Shown here one piece after another: positions 1 to 8,084 of a DNA stretch of 24,305 nt (position 1 is the stretch's first letter; each line of letters begins with the position of its first letter). The translations under genes were made by a program, and so were the position numbers. The notes beneath the pieces were generated by a model. That model made no database searches. It was not told where the DNA came from and saw only the letters and a list, made by a program, of their open reading frames with translations. This stretch comes from an uncultured Flavobacteriales bacterium (GTDB lineage Bacteria > Bacteroidota > Bacteroidia > Flavobacteriales > Crocinitomicaceae): the NCBI GenBank assembly GCA_946479125.1, contig CAMLET010000002.1:1-24305 (forward strand), given 5' to 3'.

Positions 1-404
1 ATGTGGTCTTCTCATTAAACGAGGCTGAGAATTTACGAAACTATTTGCTCGGTGGTGGTTTCCTGCACATCGATGACAATTATGGAATGGACAACTTCAT
101 TAGAAATGAATTGAAGAAAGTATTCCCACAAAACGAATTGGTGGAATTGCCATTCGATCATCCCATTTTTCACCAGAAATATAATTTCAACGGTTTGCCA
201 AAGATCCACGAACACGATGGAAAACGCTCGCAAGCCTTCGGAATTATTGTTGACGGACGTTTGGTTTGTATTTACACTTACGAAACCGATCTAAGTGACG
301 GTTGGGAAGACAAAGAAGTTCATAACGATCCTGAAAGCAAGCGTCAGGAAGCCTTGCAAATGGGAGCGAACTTGCTGCAGTACGCCTTTTTCGGGGGAAA
401 CTGA
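1..404 (+). CDS. DUF4159 family protein, C-terminal part (5' truncated by window edge)
   Basis: This reading frame is open from the left edge to a TGA at 402-404, and the visible part is about 133 residues. The GTG at position 3 is probably internal, because the protein begins in mid-domain (VFSLNEAENLRNYLLGGGFL). The text resembles the C-terminal half of DUF4159 proteins of Bacteroidota: a GGGFLHIDDNYGMD stretch, a PFDHPIFH stretch, then GIIVDGRLVCIYTYETDLSDGW and an ending rich in Ala, Leu and Asn (recognition from memory of the family). DUF4159 has a Rossmann-like, glutamine-amidotransferase-like fold in some annotations, but its function is not established. No signal peptide can be judged because the N-terminus is missing. 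The next gene lies about 210 bp downstream on the same strand behind a repeat-like spacer, so co-transcription is uncertain. Confidence 0.8.
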   Translation, partial: VVFSLNEAENLRNYLLGGGFLHIDDNYGMDNFIRNELKKVFPQNELVELPFDHPIFHQKYNFNGLPKIHEHDGKRSQAFGIIVDGRLVCIYTYETDLSDGWEDKEVHNDPESKRQEALQMGANLLQYAFFGGN

Positions 405-408
405 TTTC

Positions 409-514
409 AAATTGTAAATTCCATCCGCCTAAGGCGGACTAAATTTAAAGACTGTTTAATACTATTCCGATTTCAACGCTCTAACACGGCTTATTTTTTT
501 TGTATTTACAATTT
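409..514. repeat. MITE-like inverted-repeat segment with central palindrome
   Basis: An 11-bp sequence, AAATTGTAAAT (409-419), is repeated in inverted orientation as ATTTACAATTT (504-514). It encloses about 84 bp of non-coding DNA. Inside lies a compact GC-rich palindrome, TCCGCCTAAGGCGGA (424-438), which stands out from the AT-rich surroundings. The layout of terminal inverted repeats, no ORF and about 106 bp resembles a small non-autonomous repeat element. No target-site duplication is evident, and only one copy is visible here. The AT-rich arms could match by chance. Confidence 0.4.
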
Positions 515-557
515 TAGAATTTAGAATTGCCAAAGGAGTTAAGGTTTGTGAAAACAA

Positions 558-588
558 TTGCACTTCTGAACTGAATCAACTAATTTAC
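558..588 (+). promoter_or_regulatory. Possible Bacteroidota-type promoter for the YmgE-like gene
   Basis: TTG (558-560) is followed after 20 nt by TAATTTAC (581-588), which matches the TAnnTTTG -7 consensus at six of eight positions. It ends 24 nt before the ATG at 613. The spacing is right but the -7 element is imperfect. Confidence 0.3.
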
Positions 589-612
589 TTTCAAACTTAA
601 AATTTGGAAATC

Positions 613-864
613 ATGAGTTGGTTACTGGCAATTATAGTTGGTGGTGTAGCGGGTTGGTTGGCAAGTGTCATCACAGGAAGTTCAAATGGTGCGCTGTTGA
701 ACATCGCGTTAGGAATTATTGGAGGTGTAGTTGGTTCGTGGTTACTCGGATTATTACACATTTTTCCAGAAAACAATTTACTGGGAGTTTTGGTAACAGC
801 AGTGGTTGGTGCCATTTTTATCATTCTCATTGCCCGCTTATTTACGGGTGGAGAAACCAGTTAG
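613..864 (+). CDS. GlsB/YeaQ/YmgE family stress-response membrane protein
   Basis: This encodes a small, very hydrophobic protein of 83 residues in the transglycosylase-associated (GlsB/YeaQ/YmgE) family. The signature is visible as an N-terminal helix MSWLLAIIVGGVAGWLAS, a glycine-rich second helix with GIIGGVVGSWLLG, and a third helix LVTAVVGAIFIILIARL near the C-terminus. Three inner-membrane segments are expected. Family members are small membrane proteins often induced by stress, and their biochemical role is unclear. I chose the ATG at 613. The frame could start at a TTG at 604, but that adds only three residues and ATG gives the standard family N-terminus. The gene stands alone: a strong terminator begins 30 nt after the stop and the next gene is on the opposite strand. 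Confidence 0.88.
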   Translation: MSWLLAIIVGGVAGWLASVITGSSNGALLNIALGIIGGVVGSWLLGLLHIFPENNLLGVLVTAVVGAIFIILIARLFTGGETS

Positions 865-893
865 CATAGACGAATAGAAATGAAATAGTGTAG

Positions 894-923
894 GCGAGAG
901 GAAGAAATTCTTCTCGCTTTTTT
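894..923 (+). terminator. Rho-independent terminator of the YmgE-like gene
   Basis: A 10-bp stem (894-903 with 908-917, one G-U wobble) is closed by a GAAA tetraloop and followed by six T residues. It ends just before the stop codon of the convergent gene at 925. Confidence 0.85.
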
Positions 924-924
924 G

Positions 925-2148
925 TTATAACTTATTCAACTGTTTCACCGTTTTTTCATTCTCTGATTCAATAACCACTAAATAATTTCCTTTCGCGAAG
1001 TCTTTCAAATCAATGAAGAATAGATTTGTCTGGCTTATGTATGTTTGTAGAAGCTGACCTTCAAGAGTTACAATAGAAATACTTCGTTTCTCCGAATTAG
1101 GAAAAGCAAGTTCACATGCTTCCAATGCCGGATTCGGGGATAGACTAATCTGCTCTTCTTTTAGTTCACTTGTAGCTAGCCAAAGTGGTGTTTCTCCTAA
1201 ATCTAGTAAATACGTTTTTGAAGTAGCTGCCACCCATAAGTTTCCCGTAGTGTCAATTTCCATTCCTTTATAAGTTCCAAAAGTAATGGGTGAATTGTTT
1301 GCATCGTAGTAATTGGTCCAGGTATCGCCATCTAAACGTGCAATGGCAAAAGCATCTCCGTTTGTGTCTGCAAAGCAAGCCCAAATCCTGTTCTCCAGAT
1401 CAAATTCAAACTCCAATACATTTGCAGATGGCATATTCGTAGTATTATCTGGTGTTATTGAATCCACAAAATCATAATTATACCCAATTGAAATACCAGC
1501 TGCACAAGCTACATAAACGGTGTCTGTATAAGGTGAAAATTTAATATCATTGAATTGCCCACAGAGGTATTCGTTGTCAATTGAAGAATAATCTTCATAG
1601 CCATCAGTTGAAACGCCTGTATACTTTTGCAATGAACCATTAATAAAAAAACTCGGATAAAGTATGGAACCTTTAGCGCATACATTTCGAAAACTCTTTT
1701 GATGCGTAATGCTTCCATTTTCCGTATAGGCTAAATATTCTGGCCCATAAAGTGCCATATATATTGTGTCACCATTTTGAAATATGTCCGAATTATAATT
1801 TGCAAAATATTTATTTGTTAAAGAATAATCCGCATTTATTTTATACAGTCCACTCCCAAAAGACATTAAAAATCGTGAAGCTGGAGTAAACGCAACATCA
1901 TAGTGGGCAGATATTACCTGAGGATTATAAAGGTCTATTAAATCAATTGAACCGTCATTCAAATGAAAACAAGACACTTTGTACTGATTGGTTGATGCGT
2001 AATACCATAAATCGTTACGATAGACATCTAATTTAAAACCGGGATTTGCCTGTGCATTGCCCATTTGTGTCGTATTCAAAATAGTCCAGGTTTGGGCCTG
2101 TAAATTCAAGCCAACCAAACTAATAACACAAAAAAGAACGGTTTTCAT
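925..2148 (-). CDS. Secreted propeller-like protein with T9SS sorting domain
   Basis: The 407-residue protein starts with a signal peptide (MKTVLFCVISLVGLNLQAQ, cleavage near residue 19). Its middle has repeated short strand motifs of beta-propeller type, for example NRIWACFADTNGDAFAI (about 253-269) and TTGNLWVAATSKTYLLDLG (about 300-318), like two-component-regulator propeller repeats. The C-terminus (about 332-407) is a T9SS type A sorting module with the SLSPNPALE motif and a GNYLVVIESENEKTVKQL end. It is therefore expected to cross the outer membrane through the type IX system and be anchored or released. Its ATG overlaps the TGA of the upstream protease gene by 4 nt, so the two are probably co-translated. 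The precise ligand or activity cannot be read from the sequence. Confidence 0.8.
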   Translation of the reverse strand: MKTVLFCVISLVGLNLQAQTWTILNTTQMGNAQANPGFKLDVYRNDLWYYASTNQYKVSCFHLNDGSIDLIDLYNPQVISAHYDVAFTPASRFLMSFGSGLYKINADYSLTNKYFANYNSDIFQNGDTIYMALYGPEYLAYTENGSITHQKSFRNVCAKGSILYPSFFINGSLQKYTGVSTDGYEDYSSIDNEYLCGQFNDIKFSPYTDTVYVACAAGISIGYNYDFVDSITPDNTTNMPSANVLEFEFDLENRIWACFADTNGDAFAIARLDGDTWTNYYDANNSPITFGTYKGMEIDTTGNLWVAATSKTYLLDLGETPLWLATSELKEEQISLSPNPALEACELAFPNSEKRSISIVTLEGQLLQTYISQTNLFFIDLKDFAKGNYLVVIESENEKTVKQLNKL

Positions 2149-4577
2149 AATTTCAATAATTTGGTTACGTACATTCCCTGATCCGTATTTACATGCAAGA
2201 TAAACGTTCCAGCCGCAAAATGGTTGAGATTTAATCGATATTTTTCATCAGAAGTAGTAATAGAGAAAAGTTCTTTCCCGGAAAGATCAACCACTTGAAG
2301 TTGCTTTTCCCCAATGTAAGGAAGCTCTACCATGAATTGATCGGTTGAGGGATTTGGAAACACTTTTAAAAGTTTTTCTGAAGAAGAGGTGGACTCCAAA
2401 TGTGTATCATATGGAGGATTGAGTGAATCACAAGGCACTGAAGCATCATATGAGCCTGTCAACGTAGAATCGGTAAGATAAATAGAAACAGGAAGCTTTA
2501 CTCCACTAATCATAGGATTCACAGGATACCAAAAATCAATTGGGAAATTTTCGTTTATTACAAAATCATTCATTCCACCGTATGTTGCTATGAAATGATA
2601 ATAATACCCTTCAGTAGTAAGTAATCCGTTTATGGTATCAATATCTGTAATATTCACATAAGGATGAACATCCAAATAGTCATAGATCCAACCGGAAATG
2701 GGATGACTTACGGTATCTTCAATAAATCGCAAGGCATTGCTTTTACTGAAAAGCGGAAAAATGGCATTGATCGTGGTTTCTGAGGTCAAATAATTCGAAA
2801 AGTCATATTTGGCTTGGTATTTCAAACGCTCGACTTGATAGTAAGTATTAGTAAACGGTAGAAAATTACTGGAGATTGGTCCCCAATTGAGATCACTATA
2901 CGCAAACTCATAGTGTATTGCAATGGTATCTCTTGAGAGAACAGAAGTATCAACAATGTTTGTTGGGTGCACAAATTGTTTGATGGGGTATTCGATCATT
3001 TTTAAAGCTTCGTAAGCGTTGAGTCTTCCATGAGCAGAAATTTCATCATAGCCAACGTCTAAAACATCAGTGGCGCTGTGCTCCAGTATGTACTCAATAT
3101 CTTCAATAGTCAAATTTTGATTGGCATAGCAATCACGATTATAGTAGCTCTGTAGCAGGCCAACTGTTCCTGAAACATGAGGTGCTGCGGCACTTGTCCC
3201 ATTAAACCAATCATAAGCACTGCTGTTGTCGATAAATTTGGCTGCTCTAACAATACTGTCAGACCCCGGAGCAATCAGATCCATATGACCACCATAAACG
3301 GATGCAAAGTTATTAACTTCATCCCAATACCCTTGATTCAAGTTGCCTCTGATAGTTGTACCATCATAACCACTTGCTCCCACTGATATAATCCAGCTAT
3401 CATTAAAGGATTGAGGATAATAACCTTCCTCAGCTGTGGAATCAATACCATTTACATCAGGTTCTAGTACGTTGGTATTTCCTCTTGCTACCACATTCAC
3501 AACTCCACACCGGAAAGAAAACAAAAAAGTTTCTCTACATAGATTGCAAGTCCCCGCATCAATAATTATCGGGTCCGTGTCAGTTTTTCCATCTTGAACT
3601 GCGGTTGGAATTTCTGCTCTAATGGTGTAGCTATGATTTAATGTATTAACACCAAAACCAGGTGCATTCTCCATATACGGTATAGGATCACCTTCTGAGT
3701 CGAAAATTTCTCCCCAACTCCAATATGTTCCAACACTGCGTGATGCATCAATCGTTGCCATCAATAAAAGCGTTACATCCTGCGAATAATGATCGTACTT
3801 CAAATCTATTAAACTTACACCTGAACCTTCGGTTCCATCTCCACCGGCAACTCCGGCTATTCCTTTTTCATTATTGCGTTTGGCGCCTATAATACTCGCG
3901 ACTGCTGTTCCATGGAAATCGATTCCCGATCCCCAATCTCCGTTTACTGGCTGAGTATTGTAAATTCCACCAAAAAGTGCTTTTACATCATCATGGAGTG
4001 TATCAATTCCTGAATCAATCACGCCAATTTTCACAAATGATCTTCCTGTTTCAATATCCCATGCTTCTTCTGCGTGAATATTCGCATTCGGAATAGTGGG
4101 ATTGTATACCAAACTATATTGCTGAGGAAAGAACTCATCATTTGGAGTTGACAACTGCAGAATTTCAGGCGCATACTCTGCGTAGTCAACCCACGTATTC
4201 GCAGACTGTAAAGAGCTTAGCAGTTTTGTAGAAATAGTGCTTTTAACATTATCCAACGCAAAGGTTGCCAAAAAAGGAGGAATATTAATTGTTTCTCCGC
4301 TTCTCGATACAGTCAATGAGTCTTTCCAGGAAAGATTGGTAAAAACCCGACGAACTTTGAAGTCGCCTAAATCTGAAAAATCGGGATTCGTAGCAATATA
4401 ATTCTGGAAAACAAGTCTGCCTTTTTCATTGAAAACGGTTTGAAATGTTAAGTCATGAGGTGAACTTGGTTCTGTAATGGTTAGATCAACGAGACTGGGA
4501 TGAACGCGTACTAAAATGGTTTGAGCTTTCGCTTGAGACAGTAGTATTACTGCCAGAATAGTGGTAAAAATTCTCAT
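2145..4577 (-). CDS. Secreted S8 (subtilisin-like) serine protease with T9SS sorting domain
   Basis: The 810-residue protein has a signal peptide (about 1-19), a roughly 150-residue N-terminal region that may act as a propeptide, and an S8 catalytic domain (about 165-530). The catalytic triad is visible: Asp188 in KIGVIDSGID, His222 in DFHGTAVAS and Ser462 in NGTSAAAPHVSG. Asn314 in TLNHSY is a likely oxyanion-hole residue. All key residues are present, so it should be an active peptidase. A middle region of unknown fold (about 535-735) leads to a T9SS type A module (about 738-810) with KVFPNPSTDQF and an ending in VTKLLKL. Secretion through T9SS and surface display or release are inferred. 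The downstream propeller gene overlaps by ATGA. A -7-like element lies 21 nt upstream of the ATG. Confidence 0.93.
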   Translation of the reverse strand: MRIFTTILAVILLSQAKAQTILVRVHPSLVDLTITEPSSPHDLTFQTVFNEKGRLVFQNYIATNPDFSDLGDFKVRRVFTNLSWKDSLTVSRSGETINIPPFLATFALDNVKSTISTKLLSSLQSANTWVDYAEYAPEILQLSTPNDEFFPQQYSLVYNPTIPNANIHAEEAWDIETGRSFVKIGVIDSGIDTLHDDVKALFGGIYNTQPVNGDWGSGIDFHGTAVASIIGAKRNNEKGIAGVAGGDGTEGSGVSLIDLKYDHYSQDVTLLLMATIDASRSVGTYWSWGEIFDSEGDPIPYMENAPGFGVNTLNHSYTIRAEIPTAVQDGKTDTDPIIIDAGTCNLCRETFLFSFRCGVVNVVARGNTNVLEPDVNGIDSTAEEGYYPQSFNDSWIISVGASGYDGTTIRGNLNQGYWDEVNNFASVYGGHMDLIAPGSDSIVRAAKFIDNSSAYDWFNGTSAAAPHVSGTVGLLQSYYNRDCYANQNLTIEDIEYILEHSATDVLDVGYDEISAHGRLNAYEALKMIEYPIKQFVHPTNIVDTSVLSRDTIAIHYEFAYSDLNWGPISSNFLPFTNTYYQVERLKYQAKYDFSNYLTSETTINAIFPLFSKSNALRFIEDTVSHPISGWIYDYLDVHPYVNITDIDTINGLLTTEGYYYHFIATYGGMNDFVINENFPIDFWYPVNPMISGVKLPVSIYLTDSTLTGSYDASVPCDSLNPPYDTHLESTSSSEKLLKVFPNPSTDQFMVELPYIGEKQLQVVDLSGKELFSITTSDEKYRLNLNHFAAGTFILHVNTDQGMYVTKLLKL

Positions 4578-4598
4578 AGTGTGTCAGATAGTTTACAA

Positions 4599-4606
4599 CA
4601 AATCTA
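4599..4606 (-). promoter_or_regulatory. Probable -7 element of the protease/propeller operon
   Basis: On the minus strand the sequence reads TAGATTTG, a perfect TAnnTTTG match ending 21 nt upstream of the protease ATG. No TTG or TTTG is present 19-23 nt further upstream, so the -33 half is missing or degenerate. Confidence 0.5.
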
Positions 4607-4704
4607 AAAAACTATTTTATTTAATTATATAATTTTCAACGTTTTGTGCTTAAGTGTTTTGCGGGTGTTGCTCATTTGTGCGCAAAATTAAGTTTGAGCG
4701 TATT

Positions 4705-4737
4705 AAAAAAAGTCGATTCCGAATAAACGAAACCGAC
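4705..4737 (-). terminator. Terminator of the lectin gene
   Basis: On the minus strand a 9-bp stem (GTCGGTTTC with GGAATCGAC, two G-U wobbles, 8-nt loop) is followed by seven T residues. It starts about 28 nt after the lectin stop and separates that gene from the protease operon. Confidence 0.75.
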
Positions 4738-4764
4738 CTTCTCTTTTTGTCCTTAATTATTTAT

Positions 4765-6960
4765 CTAGTTCTCAACTACAAATTTGTATGTTTTTGATCC
4801 GAAATCTTGTTCTACAAGAATGTAGTAAACTCCGTTTGCTAATTGAGAAATATCAAATGCTGCTTCGGTGATCGACTTGTCAAGATCATCCTTACTCATC
4901 AATTTCTGACCTAGTGAGTTGGTGATCGTCAAACGCTGCATAGAAAGGTTTGTCCAGGCAACATTGATCTGTTCTTTCGCAGGATTCGGGTAAACGTATA
5001 CTTCTTCGAAATCTGAACACGGATGAACACTTCTGATTCCCAGAACTTCCGTTGCTCCGTCTTTGTCCGTTTGACTCAATCTGTAGTAAGTAACGCCATG
5101 ACATTCAGTTTCAGCCACTGTTTGGTAGTTCTGAACCGTCACAGCGTCACCCTTACTCGGAATCGTTTGTAATTTCGTGAAATTTTGTCCGTCACAACTT
5201 CTTTCGATAGTGAAATGGTCGTTGTTGCGCTCGCTTTGAGTTGACCAGCGCAGATCTGATTTTCCGTCGACACAATTCGCTTCAAAGCTTAGTAATTCGA
5301 TAGGAAGTAGGACCGCTGGTAAACAAAATGTTTGCGTATTTGATAAACCTCCGGTAGAAGCTGTAAATCCAAAATAAGGTGTGTTTGTTCCAAAAATGGT
5401 AATTGGATTGAAGGTTGCGGAAACGGTTCCGTAATTCAATGTCAATGTGGAATTCCAAACTGAAGCTGAAAGTGTACTTGTTCCTGCGACCCAAGCAATT
5501 CTGAATTTATGTGTCAATCCGTTTTCGATGTTGTAATTTACTCCGGGAGCGCTTTGCAAACGCACCGCAAACGGATTTGCAGGACGTTCACCAGCAGCTA
5601 CAGCGCCACAATTTGCGTCTAAATCAGGATTAATCACTCCGTTGTACCAAATGTCCAAATGGTCAGGATCTTCCGTTCCGGCACAACCAACAAGTGGCCC
5701 TGTAAAGTCATCACGATCTTCAAAATTCAGATAAGTGTCAATTTCTACCGTTACTGAATTTAAAATTCCACCGGCACCAACAGCACCACCAACAGTTCCA
5801 CATTTACATCTTCCCAACGGATCATTCTGCATTACGAAGGCCATTCCATCCGCTCCTGCGTCATTACTTCCTAGGTTTACATCAATATCATAACTGAAAT
5901 CTGCAAGGAAGTTCAGAACCGAATTGGCATCCCATGCACAACCGCGTTGCGAAGTAAGATCCGGAGTCAATGTTACACAGTTGAACGGAGTAACCGACGT
6001 TGCGTCATCCACTAAATTGTATTGCGGATTGGTTGGAGCGGATGTGGTAAAAGATTGAATTCCACAACCAACGGCAGGTCCGGCCGTATTTCTTGGAATG
6101 ATTTGCCAATAATACGTAGTACTGAAATTCATTACTGGTGTATAACTTGTTGTTGAAACATTGGTAACGAATGGAGGCGTTGGAGTAGTTCCGAAATAAA
6201 CATCATAAGTTGCTGCAGCATTACATCCTGCTGTAGCTGGTGCGGTCCAAGTTAGCGGATTACAAGTGGCAACATTAGTAGCCGCATTTGCAGGAACCAA
6301 AGCAGTTGCACAATTTGGTACCGTTGGATTTTGTGAAACGAGTGAAACGTTATCGATTGTTCCTCCAGGATTTGTTCCTACTGATCCATCGTTTTGCCAT
6401 GTGAAAACCAAACGTTTTGTGGTTCCGGCGTATGCTGCTGGAACTGTGATAGTAGCTGTATTACAAGTTGTATTCTGGTTGTACCACGTATTTCCTACCT
6501 GAACTGCAGTTGCATCTGATGTTGTGTATGCTGTATTGGCAACAGGTGTTACTGCTGTTGAGCCAAAATAAACCTTGATACCATCAAAAGTACTTTCACC
6601 GGCACATTTCCAGCTGAATGAAAGTGTGATGCATGATTGTCCTGCAGGAAATGTGACGTCTTTATAAAAGTGCGATAACTGAACGGTATTAATAGTATAA
6701 TTGTTATTAGCTGCTGCTGTTCCAACGTAAGCTCCTCTGGTTCCACTACAAGAGGATGTAGTTCCAATGAACCATAAGTTGGTCGCTGCGTTAACGATAT
6801 TCCATCCGGATGGAGAAGCACTTTCAAAACTTCCATCAGCACCAGAAGTTCCGGTTGCATTGGCAGGATTAATAATTGTTGTTTGGGCTGTTCCTGCAAA
6901 GCTGTACAGGAAGAACAGAACAACCAGATAGTAAGTTTTAGAGAATGTAGTTTTTTTCAT
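4765..6960 (-). CDS. Secreted L-type lectin domain protein with FN3-like and T9SS modules
   Basis: The product is 731 residues from the ATG at 6960. An in-frame upstream start at 6981 would lie inside the promoter and place residues before the signal peptide, so I reject it. Modules in order: signal peptide (about 1-25, ending FAGTAQ); a beta-sandwich region (about 28-210) with SFSWKCAG and DGIKVYFGS; a fibronectin-III/Ig-like domain (about 215-308, containing TYDVYFGTTP and TTYYWQIIPRN); and a legume-type lectin domain (about 312-548). The lectin hallmarks are DGMAFVMQNDP (371-381), NSVTVEIDTYLNFEDRDD (401-418) and HLDIWYNG (434-441). A PIELLSFEANCVDG segment begins the usual module before the T9SS type A end (YPNPAKEQINV, about 657-731). 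It probably binds polysaccharide or glycoprotein outside the cell; the ligand is unknown. Confidence 0.88.
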   Translation of the reverse strand: MKKTTFSKTYYLVVLFFLYSFAGTAQTTIINPANATGTSGADGSFESASPSGWNIVNAATNLWFIGTTSSCSGTRGAYVGTAAANNNYTINTVQLSHFYKDVTFPAGQSCITLSFSWKCAGESTFDGIKVYFGSTAVTPVANTAYTTSDATAVQVGNTWYNQNTTCNTATITVPAAYAGTTKRLVFTWQNDGSVGTNPGGTIDNVSLVSQNPTVPNCATALVPANAATNVATCNPLTWTAPATAGCNAAATYDVYFGTTPTPPFVTNVSTTSYTPVMNFSTTYYWQIIPRNTAGPAVGCGIQSFTTSAPTNPQYNLVDDATSVTPFNCVTLTPDLTSQRGCAWDANSVLNFLADFSYDIDVNLGSNDAGADGMAFVMQNDPLGRCKCGTVGGAVGAGGILNSVTVEIDTYLNFEDRDDFTGPLVGCAGTEDPDHLDIWYNGVINPDLDANCGAVAAGERPANPFAVRLQSAPGVNYNIENGLTHKFRIAWVAGTSTLSASVWNSTLTLNYGTVSATFNPITIFGTNTPYFGFTASTGGLSNTQTFCLPAVLLPIELLSFEANCVDGKSDLRWSTQSERNNDHFTIERSCDGQNFTKLQTIPSKGDAVTVQNYQTVAETECHGVTYYRLSQTDKDGATEVLGIRSVHPCSDFEEVYVYPNPAKEQINVAWTNLSMQRLTITNSLGQKLMSKDDLDKSITEAAFDISQLANGVYYILVEQDFGSKTYKFVVEN

Positions 6961-6978
6961 AGTTGGGAAATAGCAAGC

Positions 6979-7009
6979 CAAACATATGAAAACTAAATGT
7001 TTACTACAA
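6979..7009 (-). promoter_or_regulatory. Promoter of the lectin gene
   Basis: On the minus strand TTG (7009-7007) is followed after 20 nt by TATGTTTG (6986-6979), a perfect match to the Bacteroidota -33/-7 pattern. The -7 element ends 18 nt upstream of the ATG at 6960. This placement supports that ATG over the longer start. Confidence 0.75.
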
Positions 7010-7051
7010 CAATTTAGTAAAGTTTTAGTAAATTAATTTAGTGAATTGTTG
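7007..7051. promoter_or_regulatory. Imperfect inverted repeat overlapping the lectin -33 element (candidate operator)
   Basis: CAACAATT (7007-7014) is mirrored by AATTGTTG (7044-7051). Extending inward, about 13 of 16 positions are complementary. The first arm includes the -33 element of the lectin promoter. Between the arms the motif TTTAGTAAA occurs twice. A regulator-binding site is possible, but the AT-rich composition makes chance symmetry plausible. Confidence 0.35.
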
Positions 7052-7273
7052 ACTCCGTCTGATAAAACGATTTAGTATCAGCTTATTTGAAATAACTTTT
7101 CCAATGAACATTCTTGCTGTTTTCACGAATATTGAGTTTAGAAAATAAGTGAAACGATTGAATTCCTAAGTTGAAAAATTAACACTAAGTAGAATCTATT
7201 AAGAATAAGTGAACAAAACCTTAGAGGTCAAATTGAAGTAATCCGCTTCAACCCAATTAATGTCTTACCTTCG

Positions 7274-8017
7274 GTGCTCACTAACACTATTGCTGTGAAC
7301 ATTATTTCTGCAATCACCTTACTACTCTTAACCTTACTTACTGCTTGTTCTACATCTAATTTTCAACACCAGAAATACACACATTTCGACCATTTGAAGG
7401 GAAGAAAGTTAAAAACAATGAAAAAGGAATTGTCCTTTGATAATACGTCCATGACTAACGTTGTTTTATTAGATGACCCGCAAAATGATGCATTGCTAGA
7501 AGTGATTCTACCTGAACCATCAAGCACATTGTCAGAAAAAAGCGAGGAAACAGATGAGGTGGCATCAATGTTCAAAGCAAATGATCTGCAAACTTCAATA
7601 AAATCAGACTCGCTTGAAGCCAAAGAAGATAGTTTAGCATCAAGCAATAAAAACCTTAATTCGAAGCAAATAGAAAAGAAAATTCGTCGCGGTTCCTGGC
7701 TAGGCTATTCCTTTTTTATGACGGCTTTTAGTTTGGCTGGACTTTATTTGATTTCTGTTACAGCAGCATTTTTATCGGAAATCGTATTGATAGCACTTTG
7801 GTTTTTGATCCCTGCACTAGTGGTTACCGCGATTATCTTACTACTCTTTGCTTTTTTCAGAGGAAAAAAATACCTGAAGAGTCAAGAGGAGTTGGGTGAA
7901 ACTCGTAATACCCAGATTGCACGTTTTCATCTCGTCAATAAAATCGTTCTGGGCGTTTGCGTTTTAGCAGTTATAGCAATTGTTACTGTTTTCCTTTTGG
8001 CATTGAGTTCGATTTAA
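7274..8017 (+). CDS. Putative lipoprotein with C-terminal membrane segments, unknown function
   Basis: I do not recognise the family. The 247-residue frame opens at a GTG. Its N-terminus is a lipoprotein-type signal with a lipobox (LLTLLTAC, Cys at about residue 25). A charged, Ser/Glu/Lys-rich, probably disordered stretch follows (about 45-140). The C-terminal half has two adjacent hydrophobic segments (about 145-195, with SLAGLYLISVTAAFL and LIALWFLIPALVVTAIILLL) and a third at the end (IVLGVCVLAVIAIVTVFLL). A lipobox combined with polytopic membrane segments is unusual: either it is an inner-membrane protein whose first helix only mimics a lipobox, or a tethered envelope protein. A second in-frame GTG at 7295 leaves the signal intact and may be the true start, because a -7-like TACCTTCG directly abuts 7274. 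It ends at a bidirectional terminator shared with the next gene. Confidence 0.65.
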   Translation: MLTNTIAVNIISAITLLLLTLLTACSTSNFQHQKYTHFDHLKGRKLKTMKKELSFDNTSMTNVVLLDDPQNDALLEVILPEPSSTLSEKSEETDEVASMFKANDLQTSIKSDSLEAKEDSLASSNKNLNSKQIEKKIRRGSWLGYSFFMTAFSLAGLYLISVTAAFLSEIVLIALWFLIPALVVTAIILLLFAFFRGKKYLKSQEELGETRNTQIARFHLVNKIVLGVCVLAVIAIVTVFLLALSSI

Positions 8018-8030
8018 AAATAGATTGCAT

Positions 8031-8064
8031 AAAAAACGTTTGATGAATCTCACCAAACGTTTTT
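8031..8064. terminator. Bidirectional terminator between convergent genes
   Basis: A perfect 11-bp stem (AAAAACGTTTG at 8032-8042 with CAAACGTTTTT at 8054-8064) has an 11-nt loop. It carries T runs on either strand, and sits 14 nt after one stop and 20 nt after the other. Confidence 0.8.
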
Positions 8065-8084
8065 ATTAATAAGTATACTTCTCG

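Larger units (their letters stand above)
6961..7273. other. Intergenic region between divergent lectin and lipoprotein genes
   Basis: These 313 bases hold no convincing gene. They contain the lectin promoter and an overlapping inverted repeat, both listed separately. A short inverted repeat, TTGAAG with CTTCAA, lies at 7233-7251. A TACCTTCG sequence at 7266-7273 resembles a -7 element (seven of eight to TAnnTTTG), but nothing like a -33 element sits at the right distance. The remainder is AT-rich with no recognised structure. Confidence 0.6.

Noticed and set aside
6549..6923. A 124-residue open frame on the minus strand inside the lectin gene
   Set aside because: It overlaps a well-supported gene on the same strand in another frame and has no recognisable domain or start signals.
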